Shown: one piece after another, positions 11,405 through 21,110 of the stretch
Layout: the number at the start of each line of letters is the position of its first letter
Numbering within the stretch: the first letter of the stretch is position 1
Source: Prorocentrum cordatum
Lineage: Eukaryota; Sar; Dinophyceae; Prorocentrales; Prorocentraceae
Direction of reading: 5' to 3'
DNA: 64,000 nt
Assembly (NCBI GenBank): GCA_963575745.1
Contig: CAUYUJ010018549.1
Location: 21,001-85,000, forward strand
Notes under the pieces: generated by a model
Database searches by the model: none
The model's input: only the letters and a program-made list of their open reading frames with translations
What the model was told of the DNA's origin: nothing
Made by a program: the position numbers and the translations under genes

Positions 11405-12122
11405 CTGGCCGGTGCTCAAGCGGATTGGAAACACCGCGCCGGTTCTTGTAGCTGGGGGCCCAGCGGGGGCCAACCGGTGACGGGCCGCCCAGGTGGCAAT
11501 GCGACCTAGCGCATCCTCCTCCACTCCTTCGTCTCCTATCCCGTGCCCTCCTCGTCGTGGATGGGGCCGACGAATGGTCTTGCGCTGTCCGTGAGGACGC
11601 ACCTTTTTCTAGTGCAGCCTGTGACCGGGGTGAGTCTTGTTGGTCCACAGGCACTGCCCCGGTCGCGAGCTGCAGCGGCTTTGGGTATTTTCCGGAACCT
11701 CGAGGTTCCGAGCCTGGTGCCACACATAAGTTTACATATAATATATCATACGCGCGTCTTTATTGCGGTTCGCAGCCGTGTTCTGAGATGTGTGTATATG
11801 TGTGAACATGTGCGTATAATACATACATCACGATTGGTGTGAATATTGTTGCTCTAGGGGACCCTTCAGGAAATCCTCTTGGAGCCTTCTTGGGGCGTCT
11901 TGGAGGCCTCTGGAACCGTCTTGAAGCCATGCTGGGCGTTTTGGAATGATCTGGGGCTGTCTGGGGAGCCTCTTGGATTGTCTTCGGGTTGGAAGGAAGA
12001 AACCAAAGGGGCGACATCCTCTCCAACTGGGGGGGGCGCTCCCCCCCCAGGAGCCTTAATATCCCCGGGGCCCGCCTCTGGGATCCCCCTTTTCGAATCA
12101 ACGACGCCAATGTTGGATGCCT
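11405..12122 (+). repeat. Left terminal inverted repeat (~720 bp)
   Basis: It pairs with 15,770-16,493. Matching landmarks include GCGGATTGGAAACACCGCGC, a CATACATCACGATTGGTGTG segment, a CTTGGAGCC..CTTGGGGCG stretch and GAATCAACGACGCCA at the inner edge. The arms have diverged by point changes and small indels, so the copy is not brand new. Confidence 0.85.
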
Positions 12123-12129
12123 TTTGAGC

Positions 12130-12452
12130 TGACGTGCCCGAGGAGGAGAGGCGACCACAGAGGGGAGGGGAAAGAAGGTGAAAACCACGGAAACGCGAAT
12201 CCACGGACACGCGAAGCCGTCTTCCCCTCACGCACGCCGACAGGGTCGGCGGATTTTAACTGCAATTTACTGCTGGTGTCAGGGATCGGTCAGAGTCCTG
12301 CAGGGCGCATTCGTTTCAAGGGGCGCGGGGATGCCGGGGCAGCGCCCTGCAGCTCTCAAGCGCCCACGCTGGCACGCACGCGCGCGCGTCAATGCGCGAA
12401 TGGAATTCCAGACGCACGCGAGCTCAGGAGGGCACTGAAATACAGGAAACAG
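12130..12452 (+). repeat. Internal repeat A
   Basis: This segment (GACGTGCCCGAGGAGGAG.., CCGACAGGGTCGGCGGATTTTAAC.., GCAGGGCGCATTCGTTTCAAGGG) recurs in inverted orientation at about 14,345-14,675. Together with the terminal repeats it lets the element fold into nested hairpins. Confidence 0.8.
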
Positions 12453-12454
12453 AA

Positions 12455-13615
12455 AACTATAGCCAGAGCGCAGTATCCCCAAACAGCGTTTTCAGAGCCA
12501 GGGTGGATCCTGAGTCTGTTCGCGCGTCCTGCAGTTATCGTCCTCCTGCTCTTGATCGGCACGCCCCGTCCTCATCGTCGTCTACGTGCTCCTCTTGGGA
12601 AATATCATTCTCGCCTCTCCCGCCTGCCTTCCCACTCCACCTCTTTCTCCCTCTTCTAGTCACATTTCTCCTCCTACCCTCCTTTCCTTCCTCCTTATCG
12701 CTATCCTCCTTATATTCCTGATGCCTTGCTTCCGCCTTCTCCCATTCATCCTTGCCCCACTTCGCATTATCCTTATCCTCCTGGTTCTCCTTCTCTTCTG
12801 CCACATCGTCGTCACCGCGGTGTTGCGTTCTGTGCCGCTGTGCGATGCCTTTTTTTTGCGTTGCAATGCTTTGTGATGCAATGCTTCACTACGCAATGCC
12901 ACACCATGCTATGACATGCTAATTACGCTCTGCCGTGCTCCTCTACGCCGTGCTATGCCGTGCTCTACCATGCATCGCGTACCTCCTCCGCCTCCAGGCC
13001 TTGGAAGGCCGAGGCGACGACGACAACGACGACGACAATCGCGCAATCACGCAATCACGACGACGACCACGACAACGGCGACAACGACGACGACGACGAC
13101 GACGAGCAGCAGCAGCGGCAGGTGGACGGGCGGGGAGCCGCCGGGGAGGCGGGTCGCTCAGGCAGGGCCGACGCGCCCCCGACGGAACCCGCGCCCGCGG
13201 AGGGGCGCGCCGCGGGGTGCCCCGTTCAGCACCCCGTTCAGCACCCCGCTGGGCGAGACTAGGGGCGTGTTCACCTCGCGATCGGCAGCTTGGAGCCCGG
13301 AGTTGCGAGGACGTCTCAGGCGAAACGGCCGGACGACCTCTCGCGCGGCAGCTCGGAGCCCAGAGCTTCGAGGATGTATCGGGCGAAACGGGCCAGACCA
13401 CCTCGCGCGGCAGCTCGAAGCTCAGATGCAGGAGGATGTCTCAGGCGAAACGCCTAATCCCGGACAGCTCAGAAACGAGAATTGTGAGGATGTCTCAGGC
13501 GAAACGGCCCGAAACGCCAGATTTTGCTGAGGACGTCTTTGCTTGGAATTCCCTCGGCCGGAGCCAGCTTCTAGCGCAACATCACCCCGTTCAGCAAGCT
13601 GTTTGGGGAACGAAC
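12455..13615 (+). repeat. Internal repeat B
   Basis: It recurs directly at about 14,680-15,765. Shared landmarks are GAGCCAGGGTGGATCCTGAG, a CTCTCCCGCCTGCCTTCCCACTCC stretch, an ATGC-rich run (TTGTGATGCAATGCTTCACTACG), a (GAC)n tract and a 43-63-bp subrepeat containing GAGGATGTCTCAGGCGAAACG between 13,300 and 13,540. The frames through it have Arg/Asp/Ala homopolymer composition and are not supported as genes. Confidence 0.8.
13010..13115. repeat. (GAC)n microsatellite
   Basis: Imperfect GACGACGACAACGACGAC repeats interrupted by a CGCAATCACGCAATCACG pair, followed by an AGCAGCAGCAG tail. Confidence 0.85.
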
Positions 13616-13637
13616 GGAAGCAGCAGCGGCGGAAAGA

Positions 13638-13658
13638 GCAGGGGGAAGGGGAGCAGCA

Positions 13659-13692
<34 letters not shown>

Positions 13693-13695
13693 GAG
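13638..13695. repeat. (CAG)n microsatellite
   Basis: About a dozen AGC triplets, nearly uninterrupted in the last 35 bp, within segment C of the inverted-repeat element. Confidence 0.85.
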
Positions 13696-13729
13696 CAGGA
13701 ACAGGTAGAGAGGAGAGTGGATAAGAAGG

Positions 13730-13870
13730 CTGAGGACGAGGACGATAAGTACAAGTACAAGTACGAGGACGAGGACAAGAGCGAGTACGGAGCGAGGCGA
13801 ATAAGAGTGATAGTGAACAGGAGAGAAACGGAAAGAAAGACAAGGCGGGAGAGGGGGAAGGGAGAAGGAA
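13730..13870. repeat. Purine-rich degenerate repeat
   Basis: GAGGACGAGGACGATAAG and AAGTACAAGTACAAGTAC words dominate. This is low-complexity sequence with no supported gene. Confidence 0.6.
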
Positions 13871-13875
13871 GGTTC

Positions 13876-14100
13876 TCCCAGCTGTCCCCGGAGGGGGGGG
13901 AAATCCCCCCCCCCCGGGGGCACTCCGGACCTGTCTGGAGTGTCCTACACTTTGAAAACACGATGATTCGGAATGTCCCACGGAAGCCCCCAGCTCCAAG
14001 GACACCGTCCTCCCCCCACGACGGGCCCCCAAGGACACTCCGGACCTCTCTGGAGTGTCCCCCGGGGGGGGGGATTCCCCCCCCTCGGGGACAGTCAGAG
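13876..14100. repeat. Foldback with long G and C runs
   Basis: GTCCCCGGAGGGGGG..CCCCCCGGGGGCACTCCGGACC on the left is inverted on the right (GGAGTGTCCCCCGGGGGG..CCCCCTCGGGGAC). The two arms flank about 90 bp. Runs of 7-11 G or C make quadruplex or hairpin formation plausible, and could also cause assembly errors in run length. Confidence 0.7.
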
Positions 14101-14139
14101 AAGGCCTCAGAGCGCACCGCCGCAAGCAGTCATAGTATC

Positions 14140-14340
14140 ACATCACCTCCCTTCATCCTCAACTTCCCCTTCCCCTTCCGACTATCCATCCTCGTCTGCC
14201 TCGTGCTCGGACGCATCGTCCTCGTCCTCAGCCTTCTTATCCCCTCCCTGTACCTTTTCCTGCTCCTTCTGCTGCGGCTGCTGCTGCTCCCCCTTCTCCT
14301 GCTCCTTCTGCTGCTGATGCTGCTCCCGTTTTTTTTTTTT
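14140..14340. repeat. Pyrimidine-rich tract
   Basis: CTTCCCCTTCC and (CTG/CTC)n words run to a T10 stretch at about 14,330-14,340, just before the inverted copy of repeat A. No gene is supported. Confidence 0.6.
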
Positions 14341-14344
14341 GTTT

Positions 14345-14675
14345 CCTGTAATTCAGTGCCCCCCCCGAGCTCCCAGGCGTCTGGAATTCCATTCGCGCGT
14401 TGATGCGAGCGCGCGTGCCAGTGTGGGCGCATTGATGCGCGCGCGAGCGTGCAGGGCGCTGCCCTGGCATCCCCGCTCCCCTTGAAACGAATGCGCCCTG
14501 CAGGACTCTGACCGATCACTGACACCAACAGTATATTGCTGTTAAAATCCGCCGACCCTGTCGGCGTGCGTGAGAGGAAGACGGCTTCGCGTGTCCGCGG
14601 ATTCGCGTTTCTGCGGCTTGCACCTTCTTCCCCCCCCTCTGTGGTCACCCTTCCTCCTCGGGCACGTCAGCTCAA
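14345..14675 (-). repeat. Internal repeat A', inverted
   Basis: Reverse complement of 12,130-12,452, with matching GGGCGCTGCCCTGGCATCCCCG, CCTGCAGGACTCTGACCGATC and GTCGGCGTGCGTGAGAGGAAGACGG segments. Confidence 0.8.
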
Positions 14676-14679
14676 TTAT

Positions 14680-15178
14680 AGCTAGAGTGCATTATCCCCG
14701 AACGGCGTTTTTAGAGCCAGGGTAGATCCTGAGTCTGTTCGCGCGTCCTGCAGTTATCGCCCTGCTGCTCTTGGTCGGCATGCCCCGTCGTCATCGTCGT
14801 CGTCGTCATCGTCATCGTCATCGCCTCTCCCGCCTGCCTTCCCACTCCACCTCTTTCCCCCTCTCCTAGTCACATTTCTCCTCCTACCCTATTTTCCTCC
14901 TCATCGCTATCCTCCTTATATTCCTGATGCCCTGCCTCCGCCTCCTTCTATACATCCTTGCCCCACTTCGCATTATCCTCTTGAATGCTTTGTGATGCAA
15001 TGCTTCACTACGCAATGCCACGCCATGCCATGACATGCTAATTGCGCTTTGCCGTGCTCCTCTACGCCGTGCTATGCCGCGCTCTACCATGCATCGCGAA
15101 CCTCCTCCGCCTCCAGGCCTTGGAAGGCCGAGGCGACGACGACGACAACGACGACGACAATCACGCAATCACGCAATC

Positions 15179-15222
<44 letters not shown>

Positions 15223-15241
15223 AAAGACGACGACGAAGACA

Positions 15242-15273
<32 letters not shown>

Positions 15274-15765
15274 CAGCAGCAGAAGGAGGAGGACGGGCGG
15301 GGAGCCGCCGGGGAGCCGGGTCGTTCAGGCAGGGCCCACGCGCCCCCGATGGAGGCCGTGGGGCGCGCCGCGGGGCGCCCCGTTCAGCACCCCGTTCAGC
15401 ACCCTGCTGGGCGAGACTGGGGGCCGGCTCACCTCGCGATCGGCTGCTCGGAGTTTGGAGTTGCGAGGACGTCTCAAGCGAAACGGCCTGGACGAACTTT
15501 CGCGCGGCAGCCCGGAACCCAGAGTGTCGAGGATGTCTCAGGCGAAACGGGCCGGACCACCTCGCGCGCGGCAGCTCGGAGCTCAGATTCGGGAGGGTGT
15601 CTCAGGCGAAACGCCCAAACCCGGACAACTCAGAAACGAGAATTGTGAGGATGTCTCAGGCGAGACGGCCCGAACCACCAGATTTTGTTGAGGGCGCCTC
15701 TGCTTTGAATTCCCTCGGCCGGAGTTAGCTTCTACCACAACAGCACCTCGTTCAGCAAACTGTTT
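14680..15765 (+). repeat. Internal repeat B', direct
   Basis: Direct copy of 12,455-13,615 with internal differences. The (GAC)n tract (about 15,130-15,275) is longer than in B, and a stretch near 14,790-14,990 is shortened. It runs straight into the right terminal repeat at GAGAAAGCATCCAGC. Confidence 0.8.
15130..15275. repeat. (GAC)n microsatellite, expanded
   Basis: About 145 bp of GAC triplets with scattered AAC and AAG, roughly 40 bp longer than in the B copy. This is consistent with slippage after duplication. Confidence 0.85.
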
Positions 15766-15769
15766 GGGG

Positions 15770-16493
15770 AGAAAGCATCCAGCACTGGCGTCGTTGATTC
15801 GAAATGGGGGGTCCCAGGGAAGGGCCCCGGGGGGGGGTTAGGGGGGGCCCCCAGCGGGGCTGGGAGAAGCTCTCGTCCATTTGACTTCTTCCTTCCAGCC
15901 CCAAGACAAGAGGCCCCCCAGACAGCCTCAAATCGTTCCAAAACGCTCAATGTGGCTTCAAGACGGTTCCAGGCTTCCAGGACGCCCAAAATAGGATCCA
16001 AGAGGACTTCCCAGAGGGTCCCCTACAGCAGCAATCTTCAAAATCCTGCGTGAAATTTGCGCGCGCCAATCGTGATGTATGTATACGCATGTTTACACAT
16101 ATACGCACATTTCAGAACACAACTGCGGCCCGCAGTAAGGACGCGCGTGTGATATGTCATATGTAAGATTATGTGCGTCGCCAGGCATGGAACCTCGAAG
16201 TTCCGAACAAGGGGCCCAGCGCCGTTGCAGCCTGCGGGTGCGGTAGTTCTTGGGGGCCAACAAGAATTTCCCCGGCCGCAGGCTGCACTAGAAACGAATG
16301 CTTCCTCACAAACAGCGCAAGACCACTCGCCGGGCCCATCCACAACGAGACGGGCACGGGATGGGAGAAGGAGGAGCGGAGGAGGATGCGCCAGGTCGCG
16401 TTGCCACTTGGGCCCCGACACGGCCTGGCTCCCGCCGGGCCCCCAGCTGCAAGAACCGGCGCGGTGTTTCCAATCCGCCTGAGCACCGGCCAG
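15770..16493 (-). repeat. Right terminal inverted repeat
   Basis: It is inverted relative to 11,405-12,122 and ends in CCTGAGCACCGGCCAG. A run of about ten G interrupted by one C (15,828-15,850) differs from the left arm. Confidence 0.85.
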
Positions 16494-16985
16494 AAAAAGA
16501 ACACACGCCGGACAGCTGTCCTGGCGAGCATTCCGACTCTCCCGTGAGACGCTTTTGGGGCTCTGGGGGGCTCCCGTGCAGCGCCTCTGAAGCGCTGCCA
16601 CGAACGCTTCCACGCGTGCCTGCACGCGTGCAGTCACGCGTGGACGCTTGCCGGAAGCTCTCCCGGACCCGCTGCCGGGACGGGCGAGGCGCTGCGGGGA
16701 TCGTGGGGCGGCGGAGATAAGCTGCTGGCGGGCACCACCACCGTCTGGCTTCCAATCTAAAACCCTCTAGCTCTCAGAGAGCTCTCCGGGAATATCTTTC
16801 AAATCTTGGCCAAACCAACCGAAAGTCACCACTTTGTCCGCCCGGGTCGGGTCGATCAATTAGCTCCGCCCCGCGCCGGAATTCTTCTAGCTCATCGATG
16901 CCGAAGAGCTCTACGAGGTACTAGCTCCACCCGGCGCCGGAATCCCTCTAGCCCGTCGATGCCGGAGAGCTCTACAAGGTATTAG
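16494..16985. repeat. Remainder of interrupted GC-rich module, plus beta fragment
   Basis: After the target duplication, AGAACACACGCCGGACAGCTG resumes the GC-rich module interrupted at 11,400, ending at about 16,795. A reversed partial beta module and two CTAGCTCATCGATGCCGAAGAGCTC cassettes follow (16,795-16,985). Confidence 0.75.
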
Positions 16986-17770
16986 AAGTTGGACGGTGGT
17001 GGTGCTCGCCAGCGGCCCATCTCCGCCGCTCCACGATCATTGCAGCGACTCGACCGTCCCGGCAGCGGGTCCAGGAGCGGTTCCGGCACGCGTCCACGCG
17101 AGCCTGCCGCCGTGCAGGCACGCGTGGAAGCGTTCCTGGCAGCGCTTTCGAAGCGCTTCAGGGGAGCACCCCAAAGCTGTCCAGGAAAGATTCCCGGAGA
17201 GCTCTCTGAGAGCTAGAGGGTTTTAGATTAGAAGCCAGACGGTGGTGGTGCCCGCCAGCAGCCAGTCTCCGCTGCTCCACGAACCTCGCAGCAACTCGCC
17301 CGTCCCGGCAGCCCGTCCGGGAGCGCTTCTGGCAAGCGCCCACGCGTGCCTGCACGTGTGCAGGCACGCGTGCAACCGTTCCTGGCAGCGCTTCAGAAGC
17401 GCTTCAGGGGGGCCTCCCAGAGCCCCAGAAGCGCTTCAGGAGAGCGTCCGAGAGCTCGCCAGGAAACCTTTATTCCGGTTCCCGGAGAGCTCTCTGAGAG
17501 CTAGAAGGCTTAAGTTTAGAAGCCGGACGGTGGTGGTGCCTGCCAGCAGCTCCACGGCGCTCCACGTTCCCCGCAGTGAGTTGCCCTACCCGGCAGCTGC
17601 TCCGGGAGCGTGTCCGGCAAGGGGCCACGCGTGCGTGTACACGTGCAGGCACGCGTGGAAGCGTTCCTGGCAGCGCTTCAGAAGCGCTGCAGGGGGGCCC
17701 CCCAGAGCCGCAGAAGCGCGTCACGAGAGCGTTCGAAACTCGCCAGGAGAGCTTTCCGGTATACCTTGTA
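16986..17770 (+). repeat. Three tandem GC-rich palindromic modules
   Basis: Forward copies start near 16,986, 17,227 and 17,515. Each opens with TTAGAAG(C/T)(C/T)GGACGGTGGTGGTG. Each has the central GCCTGCACG(C/T)GTGCAGGC dyad flanked by CTGGCAGCGCTTC and closes with a CCCGGAGAGCTCTCTGAGAGCTAGA junction into the next. Spacing is 240-290 bp. Confidence 0.8.
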
Positions 17771-18660
17771 AAAATCTTCGGCATCGAGCGCGGGGCGGGG
17801 CTAGTAACTCATAGAGCTTCCCTGAGCAAGTAAAAACTGGAAGCGTAAGAGTAATACCTCGTAGAGCTCTTCGTTGCCAATGAGCTAGAGGAATTCCGGC
17901 GCGGGGTGGAGCTAGTACCTCGTAGAGCTCTTCGGCATCGACTTGGTAGCGTCCAAAACCCGGAGAGCAAAGGGCAACCACACCAGAAAGCTTTCCTGGC
18001 GGGCCCTCCAACGCTCTCGTCAAGCTCTTCTGGCGCTCCGGGAAGCTCCCCTGCAGCGCTGCTGAAGCGCTGCCAGAAACGCTTCCACGCGGGCCTGCGC
18101 GCGTGCAGACACGCGTGGAAGCTTGCCGGAAGCTCTCCCGGACCCCTCGCCAGGTCAGGCGAGGCGCCGCGGGGAACGTGGACCGCCGCGGAGAAGCTCC
18201 TGGCGGGCACAAAGACTTGAGGGAACAGATTTGGATGAAAACCGAGAAATCGTGTTTTTCCCGGAGAGCTCGCTGAGAGCTAAAGCGTTTAAGATTAGAA
18301 GCCGGACGGTGGTGGTGCCTGCCAGGAGCTCCTCCACGGCGGTCCACAGGCCTCGCAGAAACTCCGGCGGCCCGGCAGCGCGTCCGGGAGAGCTTCCGGC
18401 AAGCTTCCACGCGTGCCTGCATGCGTGCAGGCACGCATGGAAGCGTTTCTGGCAGCGCTTCCGCAGCGCCCCAGGGGGGCCCCCCAGAGCTCTCCAGGAA
18501 AGAGTTCGCCTAACTCGTAGAGCTTTCTTAGCTAGTTGCTGGAAGCTTAAGAGTACCTCGTAGAGCTCTTCGTCATCGATGAGCTAGAGGAATTCCGGCG
18601 CGGGGTGCAGCTAGTGACTCGTAGAGCTTCCCTAAGCTAGCAGCTGGAAGCTTAAGAGTA
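17771..18660. repeat. Cassettes and two GC-rich modules
   Basis: Short cassettes (17,790-17,945) precede one GC-rich module in reverse-type order (17,945-18,210), a 60-bp beta fragment, a forward GC-rich module (18,265-18,510) and two more cassettes ending in GGAGCTAGT-like or AAGAGTAAT ends. The beta fragment is joined abruptly inside the module at about 18,210, a recombination scar. Confidence 0.7.
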
Positions 18661-19621
18661 ATTCGGACGCACTGGCGGGCTGGTTGGCTCGAAAAATCTC
18701 GACGGAACTTTTGCTGACTTTTGGTCGGTTGAAAATTTTGTTCTCGAAATTCAACAATTCGTTCGAGCTCTAGTATTTTTTCCCGTGATATTCGATCTTA
18801 CTCCCGCTCGCCATCTTGATCTCAGCTCGATCGGGTGAATATTACTATCGAAAAGCACTGTGGCGGGATCGGCCGTTCTGAGTCATCTTGATACGCGCTG
18901 TCGGTTTTCTGAACATAACTCGAGCTTTAGGACAGCTACAGAGCTGGTGAGCACAGCTAATCGATGTAGAATGATTAGGCGCGTTCGCTTGTTGAATCGA
19001 GAGGTCTGAACTCGGTCTGTTAGCCGAGCCAGGTCCGGAAACCTGTTCGTATTGTTCGAGTCATCTTGACAGGAACTCTCGGTTTTCTGTACTTAACTCG
19101 AGCTGTAGGACAGCTACAGAGCTGCAGTTTACAGAAACTGATTCAGAATTATCACTGGCCGTTGTCTGTTGAATCCAGAGCTCTGAACTCGGTCTGCTGC
19201 CCGATCTAGAATCGCGAAACTATTCGTATTGTTCGAGTCATCTTGAGAAGTGCTCTCGGTCTTCTTCACTCAACTCGCGCTGAGGGGGGCTACAGTGCCG
19301 GTGGTCATAGGAATCGATTTGAAGACATCAAGCGCGTCCGCCTGTCGAATCCAGAGCTCGGAACTCGGTCTGCTGCCTGAATTAGGTCTGCGAAACTACT
19401 GTATTGTTCGAGTCATCCTGAGAGGTGCTGTCGGTTTTCTGCACTTAACTCGGGCTGTAGGGGGGCTGCAGGGCTGGTAATGACAAGAGTCGATTCGCAG
19501 ACATCAGACGCGTCCGCCTGTCGCATTCAGAGGTCAAAAAATGTGCTCTATGAGTCGGAATGTTGGCAGGTGCTGTCGGTTTTCTCAACTTAAGTCGAGC
19601 TAGGAAGCTCTACGAGTCTCC
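18660..19621. repeat. Header and satellite block left of E1
   Basis: Header at 18,660-18,870 and four monomers from about 18,885. The tail is replaced at about 19,530 by an AAAAAATGTGCTCTATGAGTCGGAATG variant. The block ends GAAGCTCTACGAGTCTCC, the left arm of a foldback module, where element E1 begins. Confidence 0.85.
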
Positions 19622-19937
19622 TGGCTCAAGGCGTGGTTGCTCAAGGCGTGGTTGCTCTGCGCATCCGACAGGGGTTTTAAACTCTGCCTGGACCTCGCCT
19701 CCAGTTTAGAGCCCCTACGCCAGCAAAGTTGTGTTTCGCTTACGTTACGAGGGCATGCACGCATCAAGCCCCTTGGGTAGTGGGCTTCATAGCTTCCCTC
19801 TTGCCAGTTTTCAATCAGCTGAATCTTGTTGTGCACTCAGGACGCGTTACAGATAGCAGATTCAACTTGGTTGTGGCAATTTCTTCAGTTGCACTTGTAC
19901 CTTGTCTCCTTGCCTCGTTCTCTTTCACATTGCAGTT

Positions 19938-21110
19938 ATGGAGGAAATGACAAGAGAAGAGGAGTTGGACATCGAAGGTATGGGAGGGAATGATCTTCAA
20001 AGCAAGATCCGTGGGGGTATACCGCCAGGTCTCTTGGATGCAGCAGCGGGAGCAGCAGGTGGACTTTTGGAGGAAGAAAAGGATGCTAAACGTCGTCGTC
20101 AGAGTGAGTTGGCACGGCAGCAGCGTGAGCAGGCATTGATTCAACAACAACAACAGCAGCTGAATCCTCAGTTGGCGGCACTCTCGCAGCTGCTCGGTTC
20201 GAAGTTTGCCACACAAAAGGAGAATTTTCAGTCTATCATGCAAGGTGAAGTTGCGCCGATCAAACTGAAGTTGGAAGAACACAGTACCGAATTGCAACGC
20301 CTCAATGCACAGGTGCAGTCACAGCAGAGACAGTTAGAAGCCCTCCAAAGTAAAACGAATGCCGATGCCCCAACAGTTGCTTCATCACGTGGGACTGGGT
20401 CGGGGAATCCTGGCTTCCAGTTCCAGGGTACTCGTGGGGAGTTTGGCTTCAAGGGTCCGAGGCCAACCTTCCAACCAACGATGATAACTATAAAATGATG
20501 GGCACGCACAGCGTCAGAAGAGCTTCATAAAAGATCCAAGGCTTTACTCCCTGGAGCGGTGGCCCAGCGCCTCCTTGCGACTCTGTTTCAAAAAGCGAAT
20601 TGCTTGGCGCACGTGGATGAGACAAAAACGAATGATGAGAACAGTAAGAACCCCATGGGATGTTATCAGCTCAAGATATGCTTCAAAGCCACGGCGACGA
20701 AGGATATGATGTGGGATTTTCGCAAAGCGTTCATTCAATGTTTCGAGCAGAAAGCCATCTGTGAGGATCCACACGACGCGACCACGTATAACCACATCTG
20801 TGATGAAAGGATCACGGTTACGGTGGAGGCCTCTCCGTGGCAAGAACCGCACATCAAAGCTGCTTGCAAATTCAAGGCCCTATTTTATAAACATCGTTCG
20901 TGTGCCAGCGCCTTTGTAAAGGTGGAAAAATATGGACCCCCAGCCACGTTTCTATGGGCTTACCCGTCCGAGCAGCAGCTGCAAAAGGGACAGTGTGTTG
21001 CCTCATGGAAGCCTGATCGTGCAGTGGGTTGGAAGATTGATGAGGATATGATCGAGGAAGTCGATCCAAACTTCAAACTGGGGGACTTCAAAGCTGATCT
21101 CATGAGTTGA
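19938..21110 (+). pseudogene. E1 ORF1: coiled-coil Gag-like protein, one in-frame stop
   Basis: I place the start at ATG 19,938 (MEEMTREEEL); upstream codons in frame have no better ATG. The N-terminal ~60 residues are acidic and Gly/Ala-rich. A Gln- and Arg-rich segment (RRRQSELARQQREQ) and a predicted coiled coil follow (about residues 75-145, with leucines at heptad spacing). A Gly-rich linker leads to a C-terminal domain with VEASPW (around 20,823-20,840), related to VEAPPW in E3. An in-frame TGA at 20,496-20,498 falls where E3 and E4 have Gly before Trp, so a GGA-to-TGA change is the simplest explanation. By analogy with other LINEs, ORF1 would bind element RNA as an RNP protein; the C-terminal domain is unrecognised. 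Confidence 0.75.

Larger units (their letters stand above)
11405..16493. mobile_element. 5.1-kb element with long terminal inverted repeats
   Basis: The element starts CTGGCCGGTGCTCAAGCGG and ends in its reverse complement with one change. The flanks are AAAA (11,401-11,404) and AAAA (16,494-16,497). Removing the element and one AAAA leaves CCGGAGAGCAAAA-AGAACACAC, which matches the uninterrupted GC-rich module (CGGAGAGCAAAGAGAACACAC in reverse at about 7910) with one base different. The element therefore inserted precisely with a 4-bp duplication, as cut-and-paste DNA transposons do. I find no transposase, DDE motif or conserved frame inside. The internal order is left TIR, A, B, C, A' inverted, B' direct, right TIR. 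A non-autonomous or foldback transposon is the best reading. Confidence 0.8.

Noticed and set aside
12130-15765. A'/B' as evidence for a captured host gene inside the transposon
   Set aside because: The repeated segments contain microsatellites and ATGC-rich runs but no conserved coding frame.
11343-16755. Matching frames in both terminal repeats of the inverted-repeat element (RRARDGRRRSGGGCARS-type)
   Set aside because: The match is explained by DNA-level inverted duplication; the frames shift between arms and show no transposase motif.
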